Below, piece after piece: positions 47,523 through 56,033 of a stretch of DNA of 64,000 nt (its first letter is position 1; each line of letters starts with the position of its first letter). A model generated the notes under the pieces. It made no database searches and had not been told where the DNA came from. It saw only the letters and a program-made list of their open reading frames with translations. Source of the DNA: Tepidamorphus gemmatus (GTDB lineage: Bacteria; Pseudomonadota; Alphaproteobacteria; Rhizobiales; Tepidamorphaceae); the NCBI RefSeq assembly GCF_004346195.1, contig NZ_SMAK01000003.1, positions 124,001 to 188,000 of the forward strand, given 5' to 3'. A program made the translations under genes and the position numbers.

Positions 47523-47608
47523 CGTGACCTCTCGCGCCCGCTGCGATCGCCCCGTTCGCCTTGCGAACCGTGCGGAACGTGTTCTACATCCTTCGGGGAC
47601 CCGCACGA

Positions 47609-47625
47609 CCGTGCCGGCGGCACGG
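47609..47625. repeat. Perfect inverted repeat upstream of the cenR-like gene
   Basis: CCGTGCC-GGC-GGCACGG, 7-bp arms around a 3-base centre, 32 bases upstream of the response-regulator ATG. It may be an operator or a leader hairpin. Confidence 0.45.
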
Positions 47626-47656
47626 ACCGCGACAACGAGACTCGGAGGCGTCCCGG

Positions 47657-48370
47657 ATGAGCACGTCGAAACGCATTCTGATCGTCGACGACGACGCTGA
47701 TCTGCGCGAGGCGCTGATCGAGCAGCTCGCCCTGCACGAGGAATTCTCGGCAACCGGCGTCGAGACTGCAAGGGCCGGCATCCGGGCCGCCGAGACGGAC
47801 GGCGCCGATCTCGTCATCCTCGACGTCGGGTTGCCCGACATGGATGGCCGCGAGGCCTGCAAGGTGCTGCGCAAGCACGGCTTCAAGGCGCCGATCATCA
47901 TGCTGACCGCACAGGACTCCGAATCCGACATCGTTCTGGGCCTTGAATCGGGCGCCAACGACTACGTCACCAAGCCGTTCCGCTTCGCCGTTCTGCTCGC
48001 CCGCATCCGCGCACAGCTGCGCCAGCACGAGCAGAGCGAGGACGCGGTCTTCGCCATCGGCCCCTACACCTTCAAGCCGGCGCTGAAGATGCTGTTCACC
48101 GAGAAGGGCTCGAAGATCCGGCTGACGGAGAAGGAGACCTCGATCCTCAAGTATCTCTATCGCGCCGGCGAGAAGGTGGTGACACGCGACGTGCTGCTGC
48201 ACGAGGTGTGGGGCTACAATGCCGGCGTGACCACGCACACGCTCGAAACCCATATCTACCGCCTGCGCCAGAAGATCGAGCGCGATCCCTCCAATGCCGA
48301 GCTGCTGGTCACCGAGAGCGGCGGCTACAAGCTGGTGCCGCGCATCGCCGCCGGGAGCCAGACGGTGTGA
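47657..48370 (+). CDS. cenR: OmpR-family response regulator, CenR (OtpR) type
   Basis: The 237-residue regulator has a receiver domain (RILIVDDDADLREALIEQLA; LVILDVGLPDMDG with phospho-Asp; VTKPFRFAVLLARI) and an OmpR winged helix (TEKETSILKYLYRAGEKVV, TTHTLETHIYRLRQKIERD). Sequence and its coupling to a cyclic-nucleotide-binding gene match CenR of Caulobacter and OtpR of Brucella, envelope regulators; OtpR is likewise followed by a cAMP-binding protein (Cpk). No sensor kinase is adjacent. The stop overlaps the next start. The ATG at 47657 follows GGAGG at a slightly long distance. Confidence 0.85.
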   Translation: MSTSKRILIVDDDADLREALIEQLALHEEFSATGVETARAGIRAAETDGADLVILDVGLPDMDGREACKVLRKHGFKAPIIMLTAQDSESDIVLGLESGANDYVTKPFRFAVLLARIRAQLRQHEQSEDAVFAIGPYTFKPALKMLFTEKGSKIRLTEKETSILKYLYRAGEKVVTRDVLLHEVWGYNAGVTTHTLETHIYRLRQKIERDPSNAELLVTESGGYKLVPRIAAGSQTV

Positions 48371-48852
48371 CGCTCGATCACGACGTCCTGCTGCTGAAGA
48401 GCATTCCGCTGCTGGCCGACTTCTCGGTCGAGCAGCTCCGGCTGATCGCCTTTTCCGCCGAACCGCACACCCTGCCGCCCGGCACGATCCTGTTCCGCGA
48501 GGGCGCCGAGGCCGAGGGGGGCTATCTGGTGCTGTCCGGAGCCGTGCGCCTCGTCAGGGAGCGCGGCGGCGTCGCGGAGGAGGTGGCGGTTGCCGGTCCG
48601 GGCGCGCTGATCGGCGAACTGGCGCTGCTGTGCCCGACGACCCGGCCGGTGACGGCGGAGATCATCGAACCGACCGAGCTCTATGCGATCACACGCCGGC
48701 TGCTGCGCCGGGTGCTGCAGGAATATCCCGAGATGGCGGAGCGCATGCGCGCGTCCCTGTCGCTGCGGCTGCGCGCGTTGATGGACGAACTCGGCCACAC
48801 CCGCGCGCGGCTGCTGGCGGTCGATGGGGCGGACCCCGCCGCCCGTCGATGA
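48367..48852 (+). CDS. Cyclic-nucleotide-binding domain protein, Cpk-like
   Basis: A 161-residue protein that is essentially one cNMP-binding domain: LLADFSVEQLRLIAFSAEPH, GTILFREGAEAEGGYLVLSG and the phosphate-binding cassette around GALIGELALLCPTTRPVT (Arg in the expected place). No HTH is visible, so it is not a Crp-type DNA binder. The GTG start overlaps the upstream stop. In Brucella the equivalent gene cpk follows otpR; a cAMP or cGMP input to the CenR circuit is inference. Confidence 0.88.
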   Translation: MTLDHDVLLLKSIPLLADFSVEQLRLIAFSAEPHTLPPGTILFREGAEAEGGYLVLSGAVRLVRERGGVAEEVAVAGPGALIGELALLCPTTRPVTAEIIEPTELYAITRRLLRRVLQEYPEMAERMRASLSLRLRALMDELGHTRARLLAVDGADPAARR

Positions 48853-48966
48853 GCGGACGGGAGCAGCGATCCGGCAGGATCGGCGTCATCCTCGCCACGC
48901 TCGGATCGGCCGTTGCTCTCGGCCGGTGGCCGCGCTGATCCCGCTGCGCTGGGGCGTGCCCGACAA

Positions 48967-49695
48967 TCAGACGCTGCCGGGGTTGACGACGAGCACCGGG
49001 CAGCCCGCCCTGCGCAGGAGCGCGGCAAGATCGGCCGCCTGCGCTGCCGGACCGGTGCCCGCCTCCACTACCACCAGACCCGCCTGATATCGCACCGCCA
49101 GCATAGCCGCCACGCCGCCGCCGAGGCGCTCGGACGGCAGCGTCTCGACCGCACCGGCTTCGAGCCTGGCGAGGAACGGCTCGATCGCCGTTGTGCCGGG
49201 GTCGGTGAAGGCGATCACGCGGCCGCTGCGGGCAGGTCCGCCGGCGACCGCCACCGCCACCGCCCTCCGAGCCGCGGCAAGTAGCGCAGCAGCAAGGCGC
49301 GGCTCGGCGAACCGACGCGGCGGCGCCAGACAGATCAGGATCTCGTCCGGTGCCGCGCTGAGGATCGGTTCGGCCGGATCGACGGTCAGCGGACCGGTGG
49401 GCTGCGGCGCGCCCAGTTCCTGCGCCAGCCGCACCAGCGCCCGCCGGGCGTGGCCGAGGCTGCGCCTGAGCTCGGCCAGCATCGTGCCGGGATCGGCCGG
49501 GCGCGCGTGCCGGGTGACATGGCCGATCTCTGCCCCGACCGGCAGGGCCGCGAGATCGACCAGCGCCGCCTCCTCGATCAGGCTCGCCGCGAAGCCGCCG
49601 CCGAACCCCGTCGTCAGCCGTCGGGCAAGTGCCAGACCCGGCTCCACCTCGGCGCCGGCATAGGCGGCGACGCGCACCAGCCGGACCGGCCTCAT
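48967..49695 (-). CDS. Universal-stress-protein-like alpha/beta protein
   Basis: A 242-residue soluble protein. The C-terminal part (AAMLAVRYQAGLVVVEAGTG, then LAALLRRAGCPVLVVNPGSV) resembles the last strands of UspA proteins; a similar half may be repeated earlier (ILICLAPPRRFAEPRLAAAL). The assignment is structural guesswork and no ATP-binding glycine motif is clear. Its ATG overlaps the stop of the Lon-like protease (ATGA), so the two are translationally coupled and last in a three-gene operon. Confidence 0.6.
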   Translation of the reverse strand: MRPVRLVRVAAYAGAEVEPGLALARRLTTGFGGGFAASLIEEAALVDLAALPVGAEIGHVTRHARPADPGTMLAELRRSLGHARRALVRLAQELGAPQPTGPLTVDPAEPILSAAPDEILICLAPPRRFAEPRLAAALLAAARRAVAVAVAGGPARSGRVIAFTDPGTTAIEPFLARLEAGAVETLPSERLGGGVAAMLAVRYQAGLVVVEAGTGPAAQAADLAALLRRAGCPVLVVNPGSV

Positions 49696-52187
49696 CCGTG
49701 TCGCCCTCGACCTGCGCCGCCGTCCACCATTCCATCGTTGCGTGCGCCACCGTCCCGGCCGGTCTCGGCACCGGCACTCTCGGCGCCCAGCGCGATGCGC
49801 CGGCGCGCCAGCCAGATCAGGCGGTCCTCGATCGCCCGGTTGACGCTGCCTTCGGGAAACGCGCCGTCTTCCCCGCGCTCGCCGGCCGGCCTGCCGGTGA
49901 GCAGTTCCAGCGCCTCGTCGACCCGTGCGATGGCATAGACGGTGAAGCGCCCCGCGGCGCAGGCAGCGAGCGTCTCGTCGTTCAGCATCAGGTGCTGGAC
50001 GTTGGAGGCCGGCACGATCACACCCTGCCGACCGGTCAGCCCGCGCCCGGCACAGACCTCGAAGAAGCCCTCGACCTTCTCGTTGACGCCGCCGATCGGC
50101 TGCACGTCACCGTACTGGTTGAGCGAGCCGGTAACGGCGAGATCCTGGCGCAGCGGGATCCCGGCGATCGCCGAGGCGAGCGCACAGAACTCCGCCACCG
50201 AGGCGCTGTCGCCCTCGACTCCGCCATAGGACTGCTCGAACACGAGGCTCGCGGTCAGCGACACCGGCCAGTCCGGGGCGTAGCGGGCGGTGAGCAGGCC
50301 GGCGAGAATCATCACGCCCTTCGAATGGATCGGGCCGCCGAGTTCGGTCTCGCGTTCGATGTCGACGAGCTTGCCGGCGCCGAGCCGCACCCGCGCGGTG
50401 ATGCGGTTTGGTGATCCGAACGCATAGGTGCCGAGCTGCAGCACGCTGAGGCCATTGACCTGTCCGACCGCGCTGCCGTCGGTCGCCACCAGCATCACGC
50501 CGCGCCGCACCGCCTCGCGGCTCAGTTCGCGCGGCCGATCGAGCCGCCGCAGTCGTGCTGCCTCCGCCGCGGCGACATGGCCCGCGCCGACCGCCGCCGC
50601 CGCCTCGGCGCGGGCGCGGTGATCGGCCTCGCGCATCAGGTCGGCGATCCGCCCGAGCCGGACCGACAGGCGCTGGGTATCGGCCGCGATCCGGCCGGCA
50701 TGTTCGACGACGCGGGCGACGCCGGTCCGGTCGAATGGCAACATCTCCTCGCGACGGGCAATGGCCGCCATCAGCCGGGCGAAATCGGCGACGGTCGCGT
50801 CGGTCCAGGGCGCCGTCTCGTCGAAGTCGACCGCGACCTTGAACACCTCCGGGAAGTCGCTGTCGAGTTGGCACAGCAGGTGGTAGACGAAGCGTTCGCC
50901 AAACAGCACCACCTTCGCCGAGAACGGGATCGGCTCCGGCTCGAGCGATACCGTCGACATCAGCGACAGGCGCTCGGCCAGCGATTCGATCTCGATGCGA
51001 CCGTTGCGCAGCGCCCGCTTCAGCGCATCCCAGGCCATCGGCTCCGTCAGGATCTTGCGCGCGTCGATCAGCAGATAGCCGCCGTTCGCCCGATGCAACG
51101 CGCCGGCGCGGATCAGCATGAAGTCGGTGACCAGCGTCCCCATCTGCGGCAGGTGCTCGATCCGTCCGACCAGGTTGGGCAAGGTCGGGTTGTCCTCGCG
51201 CACCACGGGAGAGGCGCCGCCCGCCTCGCCGCCGGACACCAGCACGTTGACCATGTAGCGGCGGAACGGCGTGGTGTCGGGATTGCGCGGGCGCTGGGCG
51301 GAGCCGTCCTCGGTGACGAGACCCGCCAGCATCGCCGGCGCGGTCTCGATCATGTCGTCGCGCGCCCAGCCGATCCAGTCGGCCACCTGGCGGTCACTCT
51401 CGAAGGCCTGTCGCACCTCGGCCAGCGCCTGGTCGACCGCGACGGCGGCGAATTCCTGGTCGAGCTCGCGCACCTCACGGCGCCGCGTACGGTCGAGCCG
51501 GGTCGTCTCCTCGAGCACGGTGCGCAGGTCCTCCTGCAGTTCGGCGATCGCCGTCTGGCTCGCCCGTCGCTCCTCGGCGGGCCAGGCGTTGAACACCTCC
51601 GGCTTGACGACCTTGCCGTCGCGCATCGGCGCAAGCGCGAAGCCGACCGGCGTCCGCAGCACGGCGATGCCGCGTGCTTCGGCGCGGGCGCCGAGATCGG
51701 CGAACAGCTTCTCCTGCCGTTCCTCGAAGGCCTCGTCGATGGCGCGCCGCCGACGCCGGTACTCGTCACTGTCGAACACAGCCGGCAGCGCATCGGCAAG
51801 ATCGCGCACCGCCTCGGCCATGCCTTCGCGCAGGCGCGGGCCGAGGCCGGTCGGCAGGCCGAGCGCCAGCGGCCGTTGCGGCTCGTCGAAATTGTTGACG
51901 TAGACCCAGTCGCGCGGCGGCGGCTTGCGCGCCGCCATCTGGCCGAGAAAGCTGGTCACCGCCGTATGCCGACCGGACCCCGGCACCCCCAGCACGAACA
52001 GGTTGAAGCCCGGCCGCTCGATCTCGGCGCCGAAGCTCAACGCCTCCAGTGCCCGCGCCTGACCGAGGAAGCCGTCGAGCGGCTCGAGGTCGGCGGTGGT
52101 CTGAAAGCCGAGCCCGTCCGGGTCGCAGCGTCGCCGCAGCCGATCGGCCGGGACCACAGCCCTGGCCCCGGTCATCCCATCCTGCAT
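49692..52187 (-). CDS. Lon-like AAA-type ATP-dependent protease (COG1067)
   Basis: About 831 residues. An N-terminal ATPase region has a Walker A-like FVLGVPGSGRHTAV with Arg in place of the usual Lys; a helical insert and second ATPase part follow (ANGGYLLIDARKILTEPMAW). The C-terminal Lon protease domain has the catalytic dyad: Ser in YGGVEGDSASVAEFCAL and Lys in PIGGVNEKVEGFFEVC. It differs from classical LonA and belongs to the LonB/YcaL-like group without the LonN domain. The ATG at 52187 has GGGAG 7 bases upstream; the long upstream frame is not believed. Confidence 0.9.
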   Translation of the reverse strand: MQDGMTGARAVVPADRLRRRCDPDGLGFQTTADLEPLDGFLGQARALEALSFGAEIERPGFNLFVLGVPGSGRHTAVTSFLGQMAARKPPPRDWVYVNNFDEPQRPLALGLPTGLGPRLREGMAEAVRDLADALPAVFDSDEYRRRRRAIDEAFEERQEKLFADLGARAEARGIAVLRTPVGFALAPMRDGKVVKPEVFNAWPAEERRASQTAIAELQEDLRTVLEETTRLDRTRRREVRELDQEFAAVAVDQALAEVRQAFESDRQVADWIGWARDDMIETAPAMLAGLVTEDGSAQRPRNPDTTPFRRYMVNVLVSGGEAGGASPVVREDNPTLPNLVGRIEHLPQMGTLVTDFMLIRAGALHRANGGYLLIDARKILTEPMAWDALKRALRNGRIEIESLAERLSLMSTVSLEPEPIPFSAKVVLFGERFVYHLLCQLDSDFPEVFKVAVDFDETAPWTDATVADFARLMAAIARREEMLPFDRTGVARVVEHAGRIAADTQRLSVRLGRIADLMREADHRARAEAAAAVGAGHVAAAEAARLRRLDRPRELSREAVRRGVMLVATDGSAVGQVNGLSVLQLGTYAFGSPNRITARVRLGAGKLVDIERETELGGPIHSKGVMILAGLLTARYAPDWPVSLTASLVFEQSYGGVEGDSASVAEFCALASAIAGIPLRQDLAVTGSLNQYGDVQPIGGVNEKVEGFFEVCAGRGLTGRQGVIVPASNVQHLMLNDETLAACAAGRFTVYAIARVDEALELLTGRPAGERGEDGAFPEGSVNRAIEDRLIWLARRRIALGAESAGAETGRDGGARNDGMVDGGAGRGRHG

Positions 52188-52236
52188 TCGCCGCTCCCGG
52201 GTTGCGCCGACGGACCCATCGCCCGCGGCGGCATCA

Positions 52237-52584
52237 TTACCGCTCCTGCGCCCGCGCGCAGGCGACACACAGCTGCGCGGAGGGATCGACCTCGAGCCGG
52301 CCGTCGGGGATCTCCTCGCCGCAGGAGTCGCACCAGCCGAATTCGCCGTCCTCGATCCGCTGCAACACGCGGTGCAGCCGATCGAGCCGGGCCGCCCGCC
52401 GGCGTTCCGCGGCAAGTGCCATCGCCTGCACCTGCATCGCATCCATCCGGGCGAGCCGTCCGACGCTCTGCTGGTCGAGCGCGACCGGCGCGCGGTCCTC
52501 GGCGCTCTGCCGGCGCAACGCCTCGAGTTCGGCGATCTCGGCCTCGACGAGGCTGCGGTACCGCGCGCTCCGGGTCTGCTCCAT
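52237..52584 (-). CDS. DksA/TraR family C4 zinc-finger protein
   Basis: A 115-residue protein with a coiled-coil N-terminal half (residues about 5-70, LVEAEIAELEALRRQ) and a C4 zinc finger FGWCDSCGEEIPDG with LCVACARAQ. Small members bind RNA polymerase through the secondary channel and modulate the stringent response; the acidic tip typical of DksA is not clear here. It lies 49 bases upstream of the Lon-like protease on the same strand and probably heads that operon. Confidence 0.88.
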   Translation of the reverse strand: MEQTRSARYRSLVEAEIAELEALRRQSAEDRAPVALDQQSVGRLARMDAMQVQAMALAAERRRAARLDRLHRVLQRIEDGEFGWCDSCGEEIPDGRLEVDPSAQLCVACARAQER

Positions 52585-52817
52585 CGTTTCGGCCTCTCCG
52601 GCTCATTCCCGCGCCCCAACCGCCGACGTCGCCGCCGGCCCATGCCCGATCAGGACGACAGGGCCGGGTCCAGCAGCCCGTCACCGGACACCGCCAGCGA
52701 GATTGCACCGATCGGGAGGCTCCATCAAGCATCAGGCCGGGCCCGGCCGGGCTGGCTGGCTGCGACCCGCCGACGGACGGCGGGCGCCGGCCGTTGCGGC
52801 GCTGATGCGTGGTTCGA

Positions 52818-53573
52818 TCACAGGCCATCGCGATGGGCGAGGCGTCTGGCCGGCACCGGATCGCCGGAGAGTGCCGGCACCAGCCGACGGCGCGCCCGCA
52901 CCGGCTGTGCCGGGATCGGGGCGTGCACCTGCTTGAGGGCCTCCACCAGCAGAACGCCGGGCGGCATCGCGGGAATCAAAGTTCCCGCCCGTTCCCACGC
53001 CGCCGCCGAGCGGATCAGGAAGCGGCCGCGGAATGGCGGGACCCACAGCGCCTCCTCCCAGGCTGCCGGCAGGAACGCGGCGCCGCGCAGCAGCCGGCTG
53101 AGCTGCGAGCGGCTGTAGGGGCGACCATGACCGAACGGCGTATGCTCGAAGCGCGCCCACAGCCCGCGCCGGTTCGGCACCACGACGACGAGCCGCCCGC
53201 CCGGCGCCACCACCCGCCAGGCCTCGTGCAGCACGCCGCGCGGGTCCTCGGCGAATTCGAGACTGTGGGTCAGCAGCAGCCGGTCGATCGTGCCGTCGCC
53301 CATCGGCAGCTCGGCCTCGTCGACCAGGCACGAGGCGACCGGGCCCTCGGCCGGCCAGTGCATGACCCCCTGTCCCGCCGGCATGAAGGCGATCATGCGC
53401 GCGCATTCGTCGCGGAACACGCCGAGATACGGCCCGGCGAAGCCGAGACCGACGACGGTCATGCCGCCGACATCCGGCCACAGGCGGCGCAGCCGGTGCA
53501 CGATGAGCCGTCGCGCCACCTGGCCGAGGCCGCTGGCATAGAAATCCCTCAGATCGGCGACATCGGTGTGCAT
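52818..53573 (-). CDS. Class I SAM-dependent methyltransferase
   Basis: A 251-residue protein with a degenerate motif I (MTVVGLGFAGPYLGVFRD), a motif IV region RLLLTHSLEFAEDPRGVL and post-motif GGRLVVVVPNRRGLWARFEH, the methyltransferase 11 pattern. Its C-terminal tail is basic. The substrate is unknown. It is divergent from gloB across about 106 bases, an arrangement common in Rhizobiales. A 233-base gap without recognisable features separates it from the DksA-like gene. Confidence 0.88.
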   Translation of the reverse strand: MHTDVADLRDFYASGLGQVARRLIVHRLRRLWPDVGGMTVVGLGFAGPYLGVFRDECARMIAFMPAGQGVMHWPAEGPVASCLVDEAELPMGDGTIDRLLLTHSLEFAEDPRGVLHEAWRVVAPGGRLVVVVPNRRGLWARFEHTPFGHGRPYSRSQLSRLLRGAAFLPAAWEEALWVPPFRGRFLIRSAAAWERAGTLIPAMPPGVLLVEALKQVHAPIPAQPVRARRRLVPALSGDPVPARRLAHRDGL

Positions 53574-53679
53574 GCCACCAAACCTGCCGGGGTTGGCCGG
53601 GCTTCACAAGGGATGTTAGGTAGCGCCATGGCTCCGGCCGACGGCGGCCGACCAGTCGAATGACCAGCGGAGACGGTCC

Positions 53680-54450
53680 ATGCACGGTTTCGACATCCGC
53701 ATGTTTCCCTGCCTGAGCGACAACTACGGCGTGCTGATCCACGATGACGCTTCGGGCGTCACCGCATCGATCGATGCGCCCGAGGCTGCGCCGATCGAGG
53801 CGGCACTGACCGAGAACGGCTGGACGCTGACCCATATCCTGGTGACGCATCACCATGCCGACCATACCCAGGCGATCGCCACGCTCAAGGCCAAGCACGG
53901 CTGCCGGGTGGTGGGACCGCGCGGCGAGGCGGCAAAGGTGCCGGAGATCGACGAGACGGTTGGCGGCGGCGACACCTTCCGGTTCGGGCGCTACGAGGCA
54001 CGAATCCTCGATACGCCCGGCCACACCAGGGGCCACATCGCCTGGTGGTTCCCCGGTCCGGCGGTGCTGTTTGCCGGGGACACCCTGTTCGCGCTCGGCT
54101 GCGGCCGCGTGTTCGAGGGCACCATGGCCGAGATGTGGACCTCGCTCGAGACGCTGCGCGATCTGCCCCCGGAGACCCATGTCTATTGCGGACACGAATA
54201 CACCCTGTCGAACGGCCGCTTCGCTCTGACCATCGAGCCGGACAACGCGGCCCTGAAGGCGCGCATGGCGGAGATCGAGCGCAAGCGCGCGAAGGGCGAA
54301 CCGACCCTGCCGACCACGATCGGCGTGGAGCGCGACACGAACCCGTTCCTGCGCGCCGATGTCGATGCAGTGAAGTCCGCCGTCGGCCTGCCGGATGCGG
54401 ATCCGGCCGAGGTCTTTGCCGAGATCCGCGCCCGCAAGGACCGATTCTGA
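53680..54450 (+). CDS. gloB: Hydroxyacylglutathione hydrolase (glyoxalase II)
   Basis: Hydrolyses S-lactoylglutathione to lactate and glutathione, finishing methylglyoxal detoxification. The 256-residue metallo-beta-lactamase-fold enzyme shows the binuclear metal motif LVTHHHADHTQAI (THxHxDH), the second-shell LDTPGHTRGHIAWW, FAGDTLFALGCGRVFEG, and the C-terminal substrate helix with VYCGHEYT and NPFLRAD. Its stop overlaps the following ATG (TGATG). Confidence 0.96.
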   Translation: MHGFDIRMFPCLSDNYGVLIHDDASGVTASIDAPEAAPIEAALTENGWTLTHILVTHHHADHTQAIATLKAKHGCRVVGPRGEAAKVPEIDETVGGGDTFRFGRYEARILDTPGHTRGHIAWWFPGPAVLFAGDTLFALGCGRVFEGTMAEMWTSLETLRDLPPETHVYCGHEYTLSNGRFALTIEPDNAALKARMAEIERKRAKGEPTLPTTIGVERDTNPFLRADVDAVKSAVGLPDADPAEVFAEIRARKDRF

Positions 54451-54881
54451 TGCAGCAGACGGCAGAGGACATCATCCGCCGGCTCCAGCTCATCCCGCAT
54501 CCGGAGGGTGGGCACTACCGCGAGACGTGGCGCGACGGGCCCGGTCCGTCCGGCCGGGCGCATGCGACGGCGATCTACTATCTGCTCGCCGCCGGCGAGG
54601 TGTCTCACTGGCACCGGGTCGATTCCGGCGAGATCTGGCACTACCATGCCGGGGCGCTCCTCGAACTGTCGGTATCCGTCGACGGCGAGCGCGTCGAGCG
54701 GTACCTGCTCGGCCTCGATTTCGCCGTCGGCGCGCGGCCGCAGGCGGTCGTGCCGGCGCATGCCTGGCAGTCGGCGCGCAGCCTCGGCGACTGGACGCTG
54801 GTCGGCTGCACCGTGGCGCCCGGCTTTGAGTTTGCGGGGTTCGAGATGGCGCCCGTCGGCTGGAGGCCCGGCGGCGGCTGA
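54450..54881 (+). CDS. Cupin domain protein (DUF985)
   Basis: A 143-residue single-domain cupin: LQLIPHPEGGHYRETWRD, AIYYLLAAGEVSHWHRVDSG with the metal-binding His pair and Glu, then EIWHYHAGALLELSV and VVPAHAWQSARSLGDWTLVG. This is the DUF985 pattern. The reaction is unknown. It overlaps gloB by one base (TGATG), so it is translated with it; the link to glyoxal metabolism is not established. Confidence 0.9.
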   Translation: MQQTAEDIIRRLQLIPHPEGGHYRETWRDGPGPSGRAHATAIYYLLAAGEVSHWHRVDSGEIWHYHAGALLELSVSVDGERVERYLLGLDFAVGARPQAVVPAHAWQSARSLGDWTLVGCTVAPGFEFAGFEMAPVGWRPGGG

Positions 54882-54956
54882 GCGGGGCTGCAGGGGCGAC
54901 CGCCCGGGCCATCCGCAGCAGGTGGCGGGCAGCTCTCGCTGCAGCGGATCGGGTTG

Positions 54957-55880
54957 TCAGCCGCGCGGCCGGCGAATCATGTCCTTCGCCGCCAGCGCTG
55001 CCCCGCCGGTGATCAGCAGACAGGCGACGAGGATCAGCCAACTCGGCTCGGCGAAGCCCGCCGCGATCAGGATGCCCGTCGACAGCAGCGGCGCAGCATA
55101 GGAGCTTGCGCCCAGCACCTGGATGTCGCCGTGCTTGACACCGTAGTCCCACACATAGAAGGCCGCGCCGACCGGCAGCAAGCCGAGTGCTGCAACCGCC
55201 AGCCATTCGCGCACATCCGCCGGCCAGACGGTGGTCTCGAGGGCCAGGTGGCAGACGGCCGACAGGGCGGCGGTGGCAAGACAGAAGCCTGTCACGACAT
55301 CGGTCGGCACGGCAGCGAAGCGCCGTGAGGCAACCGAGTAGGCCGACCAGGTCAGCGCGCAGACGAGGGCGGCGGCATAGCCGAGGGCGTAGCGCGCCTC
55401 CAGCTCGAAGCCGCGCCCCTTGGTGACGATCAGCGCCGCACCGGCAAGTCCGAGCAGTCCGCCCGCGACGTGATGCGGCCGCAGCCGTTCGCCGGGCAGC
55501 AGCGCGGAGAACAGGACGATCAGCAGCGGCCACAGATAGGCGATCAGCCCGGCTTCGACCGCCGGCGCGTTCCTCAGCGCGGTGAAGTAGAAGAAGTGAT
55601 AGCCGAACAGCCCGCCGATCCCGAGCGCCCAGACAGCGGCAGGCTGCCTGAGGCTCGCCCGCGCGGCCGGCACCGCGATCCAGCGCACCAGCCCGATCGA
55701 CCCGCCGATCAGGAAGCACATCGCGGCGAGCTGGAAGGGCGGGACGGCGCCGCTGGCGGCCGTGAACAGCGCCAGAAGCGACCACATCAGCACGGCAGTG
55801 AAGCCGATCAGCGTCGCCCTCAGCCGGCGGCCGGCATCGGCGGGGGTTCTGGCTGTTGCGGTGGTCGGGGCGGCATCCAT
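54957..55880 (-). CDS. DMT/EamA family exporter, YddG-like
   Basis: A 307-residue protein with ten membrane spans in two EamA repeats. The segments GFTAVLMWSLLALFTAASG, GIGGLFGYHFFYFTALRNAP and EAGLIAYLWPLLIVLFSALL match the YddG-type aromatic amino-acid/paraquat exporter group. The second half contains TWSAYSVASRRFAAVP and GLLPVGAAFYVWDYGVKHGD. Substrate is not proven. The ATG at 55880 is preferred to a GTG six codons upstream. Confidence 0.9.
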   Translation of the reverse strand: MDAAPTTATARTPADAGRRLRATLIGFTAVLMWSLLALFTAASGAVPPFQLAAMCFLIGGSIGLVRWIAVPAARASLRQPAAVWALGIGGLFGYHFFYFTALRNAPAVEAGLIAYLWPLLIVLFSALLPGERLRPHHVAGGLLGLAGAALIVTKGRGFELEARYALGYAAALVCALTWSAYSVASRRFAAVPTDVVTGFCLATAALSAVCHLALETTVWPADVREWLAVAALGLLPVGAAFYVWDYGVKHGDIQVLGASSYAAPLLSTGILIAAGFAEPSWLILVACLLITGGAALAAKDMIRRPRG

Positions 55881-56033
55881 GGCGCCGCCGAGTGCCACAG
55901 ACGGCAGTCCCGCGCAAGCGGGGCGCCGCGCCGGACCGGGTCATCCGGTCACGGCATCGATGATCCGCGGCAGCTTGCCGTCTCGTCGCCCGCCCCGACG
56001 CAGACGCGCAAACCGCTTTCTCCGGAGAATGCG

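Noticed and set aside
50577-52805. 742-codon plus-strand frame opposite the Lon-like protease
   Set aside because: Antisense shadow with typical Arg/Asp/Gln bias and no recognisable domain.
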